Assembly (NCBI GenBank): GCA_037349105.1
Contig: JAYJMM010000092.1
Coordinates: 1,451,001-1,515,000, forward strand
Source: Limnomonas spitsbergensis
Taxonomy: Eukaryota > Chlorophyta > Chlorophyceae > Chlamydomonadales
DNA length: 64,000 bases
Reading direction: 5' to 3'
The translations under genes were made by a program, and so were the position numbers. The notes beneath the pieces were generated by a model that searched no databases, was not told where the DNA came from, and was given only the letters and a program-made list of their open reading frames with translations. Positions 35,501 to 43,049 of the stretch are shown here, piece by piece; within the stretch, counting starts at the first letter, position 1; the number at the start of each line of letters is the position of its first letter.

Positions 35501-36991
35501 GCACCAAAAAAACGCGCTAGCGCGTCTGTTTGACTCGACAACCATTCAGTGATCCTTGGCAAGTCTGATCAAGTAGTACCGCAGAACACTACTGGTAGCT
35601 TGCATGGCTATTTCATGGCAGGGGGCCTAAAAACCGGGCTAGCCAACGCTCATACGCGGCGTCCCTCTCCTCCCTCTTTTCCATCTCCTCCTCCGTCTCC
35701 TCCTCCTCCTCCTCCTCCTGGTTAGCATCTTGGCACCTCGAGCATATGTGCGACATGTCGTAGATGATGGGACATGGCGGGGGCATGGCACCGCTCAGCG
35801 TCAAGTAGCACACCGGGCAGATTTGGGGCTTTGCGGTCATGGAGTCGGGTAGCTTACGGGGTAGGCTTGACAGCGACATTGCATGGTGAAGGCGACGCCA
35901 TTTGTAGTCGACAGTCACTAAAAGTGCTGTGCGGTGTTTAATTAATTATTTTGGACCGGCTGCGCGATATAGCAAACAACTATTTTAAAAAACAAATCAG
36001 CTGCGCGTGCATGCGCGGAGTATGGTACTTTTTTGCTGCGCGACGAATTTGATATAATTATTTCGAATCAGGGTGCGCGGACCCTAACACGTTTTACGGT
36101 AGTGTGGAAGTGAAGAATAGTACTGCAATCCCTCTAGCTTGCCCGAGTGCCCCTCCCCTTGTTTGCTGCAGGCAAGCCCCGATGGGACGAGCCTAGTGGC
36201 CAGCATGTCTCAGGTAGGTCTTTCGGTTGTGTCTGTTTACAGGGCATCATGTACCGGTATGCAGGTAGTGCCTAACAATAAATGCTTGCGTATGAACTGA
36301 CAATGAAGCAACTATGATGGAAATAGCTCAGTGGCCAGCATGCCACCGCCATTACCACCCGCTGAGTAACGGCGGAGGTGAATGTCGCCTGAACTGCCCT
36401 TGTTTTTGAAGAGAAAACGGGAAACGAACTTCCAAGGAATAGAATGCAGGGTTTTGCAGGGTGCCCTATTTCTGACAAAGTGACAAGTAACAACTATTCT
36501 TCTGACAAGTAGCAACAAAGGCATCACACGCATTCGAGAAATCCCAACAAAACGCCAGCATTTGACAAATTTCAACCAATCGCAAGCTTCCGACAAATTC
36601 CAACATAAAATGCCCGCAGGGTGCCCTGCTCCTTTTTTGTCCTGTGCAACGATTTGAATGCAGAGTTTTGCAGGATTTTGGAAGTGCTCTGTTTCTGACA
36701 AATTCCAATAAATGCATGCAGGGTGCCTTGCTTCTGATTGACCTGTCGCTTCCATCGTATCCTGCTGATCCGAGCATCCTGACGCGGCGCTTCATATCCC
36801 CGGCCGAAGCCTTCCCCGGCATGCACCCATCCGCTGCTCCCTCCGTCACTGCCGTTGGAGCGGAGGGTGAGGCGCCTTCCAGGAGGGACGGCTTGCTGCC
36901 TGGATCAGGAGCTGTGGATCTAGGAGCGCGTACCGCACTGTTGGAGGAGCTGGGGCAAGGGTTGAGGGAGACTTGGCTCTGGGTGGACTGA
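20550..36991 (+). CDS. F-box/WD40 repeat protein, 13 exons
   Basis: The exons are 20550-20644, 22269-22328, 25222-25467, 27021-27219, 28229-28369, 29488-29694, 30315-30442, 30945-31043, 32015-32096, 33522-33702, 34176-34285, 36172-36213 and 36722-36991. Every phase agrees, giving 619 residues. The F-box (about residues 11-50) is split across exons 1-2: DLLDLPDAALLRVLAHLPLR then CIFRCCCVSRSFSSL. Exon 3 has a Gly/Asp-rich linker. WD40-like blades follow, with DVVVWDLSMAGRQVARI (about 275), WYDVYDLRDLSHLRTF (392), ALQVWDLGSGQELAHI (441) and GALLLIDLS (531). F-box proteins dock substrates on SCF ubiquitin ligases through Skp1, and a WD40 propeller is a usual substrate-reading domain; the target is unknown. 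An in-frame ATG at 20460 would add 30 residues. Intron 11 uses a GC donor. Introns are 0.5-2.9 kb and echo-rich. Confidence 0.88.
21180..21480 (+). repeat. Repeats in F-box/WD40 intron 1
   Basis: GGATCTATACCC(T/C)(A/T)A-type repeats are followed by units of TACTGGGGTACAGTACC with (C/G)TACCTTA. A TIR arm of the CTCGGCCGCG family follows at about 21586-21640. Confidence 0.75.
21790..22258 (+). repeat. CTGCCTCACCTGTCCCTGCTTCAG array before exon 2
   Basis: Units mix CAACTGCCTCACCTGTCCCTGCTTCAG with CTGCCACTTTCAACTGCCGCTTTT. The last unit, CAACTGCCTCACCTGTCCCT, leads straight into CTGCCTCAG, the real acceptor at 22268. The array therefore multiplies an acceptor-like TTCAG, but no exon bases can be recognised in the copies. 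Confidence 0.85.
22557..22980 (-). CDS. Doubtful antisense ORF inside intron 2
   Basis: The minus strand reads a Ser/Glu/Gly-rich peptide with two internal repeats, one around TKSSSDEVEQRGIQAGTGAG and one around RTSSSSEEGEQRAGVNG. The matching DNA repeat (CGCTGCTGGA..TGGT..TCTTCTGAG) explains this. No homology is recognised, and the start and the gene itself are unproven. Confidence 0.2.
23350..23535. repeat. Dispersed repeat shared with 55020-55200
   Basis: Both regions read TTGCTTTGCCTT(C/A)C, then CGTT/TGTT-containing sequence, GAGTTTTGGTCGAT(A/C)AT, and GGCA(G/A)(A/G)TCAAATCTAC in the same order and orientation. The unit is about 180 bp, and no coding function is visible. It ties F-box/WD40 intron 2 to bestrophin intron 3. 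Confidence 0.65.
24065..24600 (+). repeat. About 86-bp GGCTGTAGATCTGACTAACA array
   Basis: About six units combine GGCTGTAGATCTGACTAACA, GGCTGCATTCCTGTACATAA and GGTTGTAGATATAAGTACCG. Shorter AGGCTGTAGATCTAA pieces carry on between the exon-3 echoes to 25190. Confidence 0.9.
24630..25140 (+). repeat. Four acceptor-side echoes of F-box/WD40 exon 3
   Basis: The true junction is CCCTCAG|ACTGCCGGATGACGTGTGG at 25221/25222. Copies end their AG at 24641, 24776, 24919 and 25070, spaced 135-151 bp. Each keeps about 55-65 nt of exon, through GAGCTGGA..TAGACCTGCG and CTGAGCACGG, then turns into GGCTATAGATCTAA intron sequence. The two nearest copies are almost identical to the real exon; the farthest is most decayed. 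Confidence 0.95.
25840..26175 (+). repeat. G-rich GGTGGGGGTAGGGGGG tracts
   Basis: Several G runs of 6-12 bases occur on the + strand, so the transcript of intron 3 would carry them. There is no gene here. G-quadruplex potential is an inference. Confidence 0.6.
26297..26887. mobile_element. MITE with TACCGTAGAA termini
   Basis: The left end is TACCGTAGAACCGGATAGGG and the right end is ATTCTACGGTA, its inverse over about 10 bp. The interior is AT-rich with GCGCACCCC and GCGCGAC motifs. Members of the same family lie at about 35349-36103 and 38124-38618, with fragments near 1230 and 9280. The ends could duplicate a TA target dinucleotide. Confidence 0.65.
27415..28005 (+). repeat. About 60-bp GCCTGTCTGACAGACCCTGG array
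   Basis: About nine to ten diverged units with GGGCCTG(C/T)CTGACAG, CCTGGAAATTCAAAT and AGTGACC(T/C)CCAGG fill the first half of F-box/WD40 intron 4. No exon copy is recognised in them. A C16-type homopolymer follows at about 28130-28146. Confidence 0.9.
28370..29340 (+). repeat. 24-bp donor-echo array after exon 5
   Basis: Exon 5 ends CCGATCCAG|GTTAGATCT. The intron then repeats a unit close to GTTAGATCTGCAGGAGAGGG plus TCAG about forty times. Each copy re-creates a CAG|GTTAGA donor-like junction. The unit is 24 bp, so for about 125 codons (to 28744) the array stays open in frame with exon 5, as repeats of V-R-S-A-G-E-G-Q. Divergence rises toward the 3' end. Confidence 0.92.
29735..29880 (+). 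repeat. Donor-side echo of F-box/WD40 exon 6
   Basis: A copy of the last 100 nt or so of exon 6 follows the real exon: GGCAGGCAGGTGGCACGCAT, a duplicated GTGGCACGCATCACC, then CTAGCCATAAGTGGCGACCA to GTGCTAACAGTGAAAATCAG. It includes the donor and 35 nt of intron. It is nearly identical to the original, so it is probably recent. Confidence 0.95.
29900..30300 (+). repeat. 24-bp CCGTACCACCCCCTGTTGTTCATA array
   Basis: About seventeen units vary in the length of the C run. The open frames through it (H-T-V-P-P-P-V-V type) are repeat artefacts. Confidence 0.93.
30555..30944 (+). repeat. Acceptor-side echoes of F-box/WD40 exon 8
   Basis: The real junction is TACCGCAG|TGACCTGGCTGCAGAATTC at 30944/30945. 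Echoes reading (A/C)CAG(T/C)(G/A)ACCTGGCTGCAG occur with AG ends at about 30626, 30681, 30791, 30841 and 30896, plus weaker ones near 30560-30590 and 30735. The copy at 30791 extends through AGCGTAACCAAAGCTGTCCA. They alternate with TTTGAACCCTGAACCCT sequence. Confidence 0.92.
31100..31505 (+). repeat. Donor-side echoes of F-box/WD40 exon 8
   Basis: Exon 8 ends CATCTGGTGCTGGCATCAGA...TTTCACATG|GTGAGT. Four following copies (about 31106, 31225, 31313 and 31432) begin CAGCACCTGGTGCTGGCATC or a variant and run through GATGGCAGCGG(G/A)TTCAA to the donor. The third and fourth copies are the most decayed. Confidence 0.93.
31715..31925 (+). repeat. Acceptor-side echoes of F-box/WD40 exon 9
   Basis: The real junction is CTCGTAG|GTATGATGTGTATGACC at 32014/32015. 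Copies with AG ends at 31723, 31803 and 31883 read GTAGGTATG(C/A)C(A/G)TGT(C/A)TGACCTGAA(A/C)GG. Confidence 0.92.
32322..32645 (+). repeat. Acceptor-side echoes of F-box/WD40 exon 10
   Basis: The exon begins ATCTCCCCAGCCTTTATCCT and continues GAGGGACGGCTTGCTCATCG. Three copies at about 32322, 32457 and 32600 keep GAGG(A/G)ACAGCT(T/G)G(C/G)(T/C)CAT, each followed by AGCCG(C/T). Shared acceptor position helps fix the exon start at ATCTCC. Confidence 0.88.
32640..33505 (+). repeat. About 41-bp minisatellite CTTGTCCCTTAACCCTACAA
   Basis: About 21 copies of CTTGTCCCTTAACCCTACAA then CCTGAACCCTAAATGTAACAA fill intron 9. Variation is mostly at the A(A/G)(C/A)AAC(T/G)TG stretch. CCCTAAA words resemble plant-type telomere repeat, but the spacing is not telomeric. 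Confidence 0.95.
33850..34075 (+). repeat. Acceptor-side echoes of F-box/WD40 exon 11
   Basis: Two decayed copies of GCGACCCTGGCGGTGCCGCG...GTTGATCCCCGTGTCTAC precede the real exon at 34176. One lies near 33861-33920 (GTGCCCTTGGCACTGCAGCT then GTTGATCCCCCTACCTAC). The other lies near 34003-34065 (GTGACCTTGAAAGTGCAGCG then GTGATCCCCGTATCTAC). Confidence 0.85.
34430..35060 (+). repeat. TTTAGGG-rich array, CAGACCTAGGCTGATCATGG
   Basis: About ten units of roughly 55-65 bp combine CCCACTGTCAGACCTAGGCTGATCATGGCT with GGGTTTAGGGTTTAGG. The orientation is G-rich on +, opposite to the CCCTAAA sequence in the upstream introns. It lies in intron 11, just after the GC donor. Confidence 0.93.
35200..35260. 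repeat. GAAAGAAAG-ACGCCC repeat family fragment
   Basis: GGAAACAACGC.. on the minus strand precedes CTCACGCCCCCATAGGGCGTAGCTTTCTTTCTTTC. The same family lies at about 7770-7850, 8053-8230, 49571-49650, 49740-49800 (inverted), 50048-50225 and 55977-56150. Shared parts are GAAAGAAAGAAAG, a GGGCGT hairpin, and TTCGCCGAA..TTGTTTGGTTA. Confidence 0.7.
35349..36103. mobile_element. TACCGTA-ended element in F-box/WD40 intron 11
   Basis: The left end is TACCGTAGAACCGGTTTGAC and the right end is GTTTTACGGTA, an inverted match over about 9-10 bp. TTTAATTAATTATTTTGGA and its inverse lie inside both ends, and GCGCGGA and GCGCGA motifs are frequent. At about 755 bp it is the longest member of the family in the window, and it carries a minus-strand ORF (35613-35918). 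Confidence 0.65.
35613..35918 (-). CDS. Small four-cysteine zinc-finger-like protein
   Basis: The 101-residue frame lies wholly inside the TACCGTA-ended element. Residues about 33-64 contain CPVC...CP...CSRC, a CxxC/CxxC pattern that could bind zinc. After it comes an acidic Glu-rich run and a basic/aromatic tail (AAYERWLARFLG). There is no transposase motif and no clear family. It could be a DNA-binding accessory protein of the element, or a captured host fragment. Its codons are GC-rich against AT-rich element flanks, which favours a real gene. Confidence 0.5.
   Translation of the reverse strand: MTVDYKWRRLHHAMSLSSLPRKLPDSMTAKPQICPVCYLTLSGAMPPPCPIIYDMSHICSRCQDANQEEEEEEETEEEMEKREERDAAYERWLARFLGPLP
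36440..36700 (+). repeat. Acceptor-side echoes of F-box/WD40 exon 13
   Basis: The true junction is GCATGCAG|GGTGCCTTGCTTCTGA at 36721/36722. Copies include TTGCAGGGTGCCCTATTTCTGA (about 36455), CCGCAGGGTGCCCTGCTCC (about 36616) and TTGCAGGATTTTGGAAGTGC with TCTGTTTCTGA (about 36669). TTCCGACAAATTCCAA(C/T)A-type sequence separates them. Confidence 0.85.
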
Positions 36992-39359
36992 AAGGATGAA
37001 AGGATGGATGGAATAAGCGTGGTGGGCTAGCGGTGGGCTTGCCGGGGGCTTGTGGTGTCCAAGGGTGGGCTAGTGGTGGGCTAGTGGTGGGCTGGTGATG
37101 GGATCGGGTGTTTGCTTTCTTGGATTAGCCTAAGCTTAAGAGCCCTGTTCCTGCATATTTGGTTCAATTTGCGGCAGAGTTTCTGTCGGGAACGATCTGT
37201 CGGTTACCAGAATTACCGCATCAGGAAGCATATTTGATGAGCGCAGCATGCCTGGGGCGGCTTTAACTGTTCAACGGCATTTATTTTCCGAATACGAATG
37301 CGTTGGTGTTCGGTGGATTACGGGCCATGTAGTGTACTGTGCATGGCAGTCTCCTGCCGAAAGACATCGTGACGTGTTTTCTTTCTTCGTGAATATGATG
37401 CAGATCTTTAACTGTATGGCAGCCGATCAATCCAGCTACCGATGTGCATGTGCATCCGATTTTGCTGTTTTGCTGCCATAACGGCGCTGTGTCAAGCCAA
37501 CTGATGAATTAGATGTTATTTCTAAGTGGAAGTGGGGAAGTGGTCCAGTGGTATAACGCTGGTGACATCCCTTCCCAGAGGTTAAAGGATCGAACCTGCC
37601 ACACGATGTTCTCTCTACTCCCGCCTAGAAAGCCGGGTTCCATGTTCCTGCCCCCTCACATATATAGGTGTAGCGTTCTTGACATTGGTGGATGGCATGG
37701 CTGCACCATGGCCCAGGCTGTGCATGGTCCCTGCGATTGAGCTTAGTCGTTCCCTACCGGCCCCTCGCGACCGTGCGTTCAGCAGGGTCCAGCGGGTCAA
37801 CGACGTTACACCTCTGGGCCCTGCTTCATAAGGCTCGGCCGCGTGGACGCCTAAGTGAAGGGGTGGGAGAAAAGAACGAAACGTACACCAGTGGGCAGGC
37901 AAAACAGGAGGCAAAGTGGGAAAGCAGGGCCCAAGGGGTAAGCACCGTTGTAAACAGATGTAAGGACTCGTGGATGGTCAGAGAAAGACAAAGGGCGTGT
38001 TATCACTGTGATACCCGTGATCTTGGTGTGCCAGTAAATTTGAAATGCTACACTGAGCTCGATTTGTATATGGGAGGGGGGTGCGGCATGGCAAAGACGC
38101 TGGCTCCTCAGCATGCTTGTATGGTACCGTAGAACTGGATAGGGTTCACGAACCTGCATTTGAATATTTTAGCAAATCGTCCGCGCAGCAAAATAACTTA
38201 GCTATGCGTCCGCGCAGCGCATTTACCGCACAGCAGCCACTTAGAGCAAATGATTGTAAATCCTGAGCGCGCAGCCCTAAAGATCTTATTAATAAAGGTC
38301 CGGGCAGCTGCAAACAAACCAGCTTCGCGCAGGGCAAATAGCCACTACAAACCTGTACCGGCAGAAGCAAAGGCCGACTGCACTGAACTGAACAGCCCTG
38401 CAAGATAGTGCTGCTAGATAGTCGACAGCAGCGTTATACCGCCTATTATTGTTTTTGCTATTTGGTACCGGAAATTAGTCCGTGCACCCCCTCAAATAGT
38501 TTTTGGCCTGTGACTACGAAGTTTGCACAAAATGAATTCTGCTGTTATATTTACTCCGCATAGTGTTCGCGCACCCCCCAAATTAATTAATTAAACGCGG
38601 AGTGAAGCCGTTTCTACGATATCTTCAGATGGTGCCGCAATGAATGCCATAGGGAAATCCTCAATTGAGGCGCCTTCCCATGTTATCAACTTGCCAAGTT
38701 CCAATACACCTTGCCTGAATATTTTCATGTTGCGTAATGCACTGTTTGTTTAGAGAGGTTCAGCTATATGCTGGCCTACGGTCTAGGTGAAAGTTGCAGC
38801 AAGCCCTGTTGGCCAACACAAGGCCCATTTATGAGTCGGTTACCGGGAGTGGAGCACTGGGATGCCCTATTTTGCTTTGTTTGCGAGAGCCTCACAGGCT
38901 TTGAGCGACAGGGTTCTCTCTCAGGGGCCACGTTGAGACCTTTTGCCTAGGCTGGTCACTAGGTAGTCAATGTAAAAACAGGTATGGTCACAGCCGGTCA
39001 GAAGGGTCCATATTTCCATCATACCCCTTGAAAGTCACAGCCTGTCACAGTGTTAATGTAATCTGTGTAATATAATCTCAAACTGGCATGGTAGGACGGT
39101 GCGCGCAGGGGTGCGGTGCGCGTTATCTATTTCAGGTTCTTTGTCGGTTTGTCCCGGAATGCTTGGCGCCACGTCAGCATGTCAGCACACATGGCCAGAT
39201 CGTTCTCTATGTCCAATTCATAATACAATAATATTATGTTGATATTGGCCTGCATAAGTTGCTTGCGTAGCTTCGCCCCCTCCCCCCTTCCCCACACACA
39301 GAGAACGAAAACGCTGCTGCGTAACATGAGGAACTAAAAGACAGACAAATGAGGAAAGC
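36992..39359. other. Intergenic with SINE-like repeat and MITE
   Basis: After the stop come GGTGGGCTAGTGGTGGGC repeats (about 37020-37090). A SINE-like repeat follows (37534-37940), then a member of the TACCGTAGAA-ended family (about 38124-38618). No further gene is supported. The region just upstream of 39360 must hold the ankyrin gene's promoter, but I see no clear TATA box. Confidence 0.5.
37534..37940 (+). repeat. tRNA-derived SINE-like repeat
   Basis: The head has a perfect Pol III A box (TGGTCCAGTGG, 37541) and a B box (GGATCGAACC, 37587), spaced about 46 bp as in tRNA genes, but no tRNA acceptor stem. The body (GCCGGGTTCCATGTTCCTGC ... GGCATGGCTGCACCATGGCC ... CAGCAGGGTCCAGCGGGT) recurs at 17322-17445, 44284-44428 and, inverted, at 57370-57540. 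A CTCGGCCGCG-family terminal repeat interrupts it at about 37800-37855. That insertion suggests the SINE is older than the inserted repeat. Confidence 0.65.
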
Positions 39360-40781
39360 ATGAAGAATCAAGACGCCGAAGAGGCTAGCTGTCTGCTTCC
39401 CGATATGGTGACGACCCTTCAGCACTTGGGCCATGACCTTCTTGGCGACATCCTCATCCAAGCAGGCAAATGGCAGATCGAGGGATCCATCCTCTCTCCT
39501 TGGTCCGTTTGCCGGGAGTGGCGCGACTGCACACGCTTCTGCCCCGCCCGCTTCGCCGGAACACTCAACCAAATCTTCGGCCCCGAAAACGCCATGCTCC
39601 AAGCTATCCGATGCGCTAGTCATCCCATGGATCCACCATGCGCCATCAGGCGATCTGTTCCGAGTTATGGAGTGATGACTGCGGGACGTGTGGATCACAT
39701 GATGACGGGCGACCCATACGACCCTTGTGCAACAACGTGCATCCATGCAACCCTTGTCCGGCTCATGTTGGAGGCCGGGGTGCATGGCAACTTCAAGGGT
39801 GGTTTCGCGTTTGTTTTAGCTGCCAGAGGCGGCCTTGAGGCCATAGCCCGCATGTTGCTTGAGTGGCGCGAGAACGCGCCGCATGCCGACTGCCTCGGCG
39901 GCCAAGCGCTGTGCGCTGCAGCCGAGGGCGGCCACAAAAGCCTCGTCCTTATGCTGCTTGACTGGAGCCATAACGCGCCGCGCGCCGACTGCCGGCGCGG
40001 CCAGGCACTGCTGGACGCGGCTGCGGGCGGCCATGCCGCTGTCGCGCATCTGTTGCTGAGCCGTGGGGAGCATGCGCCCCATGCGGACTGCATGGAGGGC
40101 CAGGCGCTTTGCAACGCAGCCTGGGGCGGCCATGAAGACTTAGTGCGCAGCCTGCTTGAATGGAGCTGCCACGCGCCACGCGCCGACTGCCAGAATGGCT
40201 GGGCGTTGTGCTGCGCCGCTGGTGGCGGCCACGTGGCAACGATGCGCCTCCTCCTGGGCTGGAAGGCGGACGCGCCCCGAGCGGACTGCCAAGAAGGCCG
40301 GGCGCTGTGCTGGGCAGCCAGTGGCGGACACGAGGCTGCGGTACGGCTGCTGCTGATGTGGTTTGAGCATGCACCCCGCGCTGACTGCCAGGCCGGTCGG
40401 GCATTGAGCGATGCGGCGGGAGGTGGCCACGAGGCCGTGGTGAGGCTTCTGCTGGAGTGGGACCAGCATGCCCCTCGGGCTGACGGACAGGCAGGCAAGG
40501 CGCTCTGCCGGGCTGCCGAGCGTGGCCACTTGAGCGTGGTGCGCTTGCTGCTGGGCTGGCCAGCTCATGCGCCGCGGGCAGATTGCTTGGAGGGTCGGGC
40601 CCTGTGTGTCGCGGTGGCAGGCGGCCACGAGGCAGTTGTGCGGGTGTTGCTCGAGGATCGGGATCATGCGCCCCTAGCCGACTGCTGGGGAGGTCGAGCG
40701 TTGCAGGCGGCAAAGGACCGTGGCAGTGATGTCAGCATGTTGCGGCTGTTGGAAAGGAGCTTGCCGGAGAGGGGTGTATGA
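39360..40781 (+). CDS. Ankyrin-repeat protein with F-box-like N-terminus, intronless
   Basis: The single 473-codon frame ends in TGA at 40779. Residues about 24-60 (LLGDILIQAGKW...WSVCREWRDCTRFC) resemble an F-box, with the helix-loop spacing and the C-R-x-W signature. About nine to ten ankyrin repeats follow (residues about 125-465), period 33-34. Their consensus is H-A-P-R-A-D-C-x-x-G-x-A-L-x-x-A-A-x-G-G-H-x-x-V-V-R-L-L-L-x-W. Ankyrin stacks bind proteins and an F-box would link to Skp1 of an SCF ligase, so a substrate-receptor role is plausible. The repeats are unusually Cys-, Trp- and His-rich. The gene is intronless and GC-rich beside intron-heavy genes, which suggests retroposition or acquisition, possibly from a large DNA virus. 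That is inference. The long minus-strand frames over it are shadows. Confidence 0.88.
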   Translation: MKNQDAEEASCLLPDMVTTLQHLGHDLLGDILIQAGKWQIEGSILSPWSVCREWRDCTRFCPARFAGTLNQIFGPENAMLQAIRCASHPMDPPCAIRRSVPSYGVMTAGRVDHMMTGDPYDPCATTCIHATLVRLMLEAGVHGNFKGGFAFVLAARGGLEAIARMLLEWRENAPHADCLGGQALCAAAEGGHKSLVLMLLDWSHNAPRADCRRGQALLDAAAGGHAAVAHLLLSRGEHAPHADCMEGQALCNAAWGGHEDLVRSLLEWSCHAPRADCQNGWALCCAAGGGHVATMRLLLGWKADAPRADCQEGRALCWAASGGHEAAVRLLLMWFEHAPRADCQAGRALSDAAGGGHEAVVRLLLEWDQHAPRADGQAGKALCRAAERGHLSVVRLLLGWPAHAPRADCLEGRALCVAVAGGHEAVVRVLLEDRDHAPLADCWGGRALQAAKDRGSDVSMLRLLERSLPERGV

Positions 40782-40904
40782 GCTTGTAGAAGACAGGCAT
40801 CGTGCGGCTGACGGAAAGGAACTTGCATACTGTGCGTTCTTTATCAGCCATGAGGTCGCACTTTTCTGGCCCCGCTAAAGGCACGTTTGGGGCTTGATTG
40901 GACC

Positions 40905-41230
40905 TGGACCAGTCAACGGCCAGTGGCCCTGGCAGCATAGCTGGCCACACCTGGGGCCTCCAGCCTCGTAGGTCAGATTGTAGCTGAAATGTAGCTGAGT
41001 CACGTCTTCCATGCAAGTCACATCATCCATGCAAGTCACATCATGCATGCAAGTCACATCTTCCATGCAAGTCACATCTTTTATGCAAGTCACATCTTCT
41101 ATAGGTGTATGCAAGTGTCATCTTGCTTCCATGCAAGTCACATCTTCCTTGCAAGTCACATCTTCCATTCAAGTCACATCATCCATTCAAATCTATCAAG
41201 TAGCAAGTCACATCTTCCCTCCCTTGATCT
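40905..41230. repeat. GTAGCTGAA-family end plus CATGCAAGTCACATCTTC array
   Basis: A GCATAGCTGGCCACACCTGG...GTAGCTGAAATGTAGCTGAG end is followed by about ten units of 18 bp (ATGCAAGTCACATC(T/A)TCC) to about 41215. After that come three units of TTATCACCAGTGCTTATTATGGACCTGCCTGAACCCTAAACCC (41380-41505). No gene is seen to 41780. Confidence 0.85.
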
Positions 41231-41779
41231 CAACCGGTTCTCAAAATATCTGTTCTTGCCCGCAGGTAGTAGGTCTAACGACGCTCCTTTAACCTGCCCT
41301 ACAAACCCAAAGAGCGTGAATTTCACAAGCGTCTCGGCCGTCAAATTATATTGCCGTGAGTAGTGTTGCTTGCTTGAGTCCCAACCCTTATCACCAGTGC
41401 TTATTATGGACCTGCCTGAACCCTAAACCCTAAACCCTTATCACTAGTGCTTATTATGGACCTGCCTGAACCCTAAACCCTTATCACCAGTGCTTATTAT
41501 GGAGGTATGGAGGTATAGATACTGGTGTCACATGCAACCACATGAACTTTGACGTGCTTGCTGTTGCCTGATGATTGATTTTTCATACAACAGGATGGAA
41601 ATAATATAAATTGACGGGGGGAGGAGCTGCCTTTCACAATCTCACGTGATACTCACCGGAAATAGGCGATCGCTGTACAAATGTATTGATGGTAGACATG
41701 CAACTTGAATATCAAACATGTGAGGAACATACCATGATTTCCCCCTCTGCCTTTTTTTTCCTGCCCCTAGATTAGTTCA

Positions 41780-43049
41780 GCGCCCACGCGGCCGAGCCTT
41801 TTTTGAGCATGGCCCAGAGGTGTAACGTCACTGACCATGATAGCCCTTGCCCTAATTCTCCCCCCCCCCTCCCCTCCTCCCCCCTCCTCTTCTCGTCCTT
41901 CAAGGAAGCACTACCTTAACAGGAGCAGCTGCTCCTATTTTCTGCCGAGATTGCGTTTGCGCCATGAACAGAGCCTTCAAGCCGCTGTACACTGCAGCCA
42001 AGCTCCTACCAGTGTCATCTGACAGCTCTGCCTTATTCAATCGGGGTCAATTATTAGTTATCTGGGGTGTTAGAAATGTTTTCGGATCTTGCCTCGCCGA
42101 TGACGCATACAGCAGCCAGCTTGAATCCGTCGGCTTCACTCAAACCGGGGTTGGCAATTACGAGAGATGCCAGATGTCAGTACCATTCCCCACGGACAAA
42201 GCCATTGATGCGTGTGTGAGAGACCTCATCGCCTCGAAGGGCGCGGCTGTGTTGGCACTCTTGGCAGTACCATCCCTCATGTACGTGCTTACCACGACCA
42301 TGGCCCTCCTCATTGGCTTGCTGTACTAAGGGTCGGTCACACTCTCTTGTAGGCGTGACGGACAGCGTCAAGCTCTAGTGTGAGGTGTGTCCTACGTTTT
42401 GAGAGCTGCCGTCTGGACAGTATGCGTGTGTCGATATGAGGGCATGACACCGCATGGGCCACGCACGTTTGCCATGTAGTGTAGTAAGTGCAGTGATACA
42501 TGCAAAATGTGTGGACCAAACTCCAGTACAGAATTTGGGCATCGTGAGTGATGCATTGTGTTTATAACAATTATATGTGGTTGTGTTGAAAATCAATTGT
42601 CTAGGTTACGCAGCAGGGACAAAAAGCATTTCAGCCAGGACTGTGCCAATTACAGACCTTACGGTGGCTGAATTACGTAGCTGGATTACAGCTACCGAAA
42701 TCTGAGCAAGGCGAATTCAGCTGCTTTTACCAGTAAGGGACTGGAATTACGTTCACGATTTCTGAATTACGGCACAGTTGCACCGCACTGATTTCAGCAC
42801 CAGATGGACTGCTTTTGTTTTTCACCTTAATGCAATCTGGGACTCAATTCTGTAAGGTTGACCATCCTCATGTCTATCATGTGACACTAGTAACCGAGTG
42901 TGGCACTGCCACCCCCAATTTGTGAATTAGTGCATTTATGTGTGAGACTGAGGCCGCCCCCAATTTGTGAATTAATGTATTTTTGTTGTGCCAATGACAT
43001 TTCACCTCGCTCTGGGCCATGCTGAAAAAGCTCGGCCGCATGGGCGCCC
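41780..43049. mobile_element. TIR element of the CTCGGCCGCG family carrying an ORF
   Basis: The left end GCGCCCACGCGGCCGAGCCT...GAGCATGGCCCAGAGG and the right end (reverse complement GGCGCCCATGCGGCCGAGCT...CAGCATGGCCCAGAG) are inverted copies of about 50 bp. Both carry AGCATGG where other family members have AGCAGGG or AGCGGG, so the two ends are a matched pair. The 1.27-kb span holds the 121-residue ORF at 41964. It also holds a smaller inverted pair near 42643 and 42770 (CTGTGCC..AATTAC / GTAATTC..GGCACAG). No transposase motif is recognised. Confidence 0.6.
41964..42329 (+). CDS. Hypothetical 121-residue protein with C-terminal membrane segment
   Basis: The frame starts at an ATG and ends TAA at 42327. 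The first 90 residues are polar, with Cys near residues 48, 70 and 79. The last 28 residues (AAVLALLAVPSLMYVLTTTM then ALLIGLLY) form one strong hydrophobic segment, so a tail-anchored or terminal-exon topology is likely. The frame is open with balanced composition and no repeats. No family is recognised. Two Cys before a final membrane helix loosely recall a tetraspanin end, but that is weak. It lies inside a TIR-bounded element. Confidence 0.45.
   Translation: MNRAFKPLYTAAKLLPVSSDSSALFNRGQLLVIWGVRNVFGSCLADDAYSSQLESVGFTQTGVGNYERCQMSVPFPTDKAIDACVRDLIASKGAAVLALLAVPSLMYVLTTTMALLIGLLY

Noticed and set aside
39695..40713. Minus-strand frames of 175-267 codons
   Set aside because: They are shadows of the GC-rich ankyrin gene on +, which has the clear repeat pattern.
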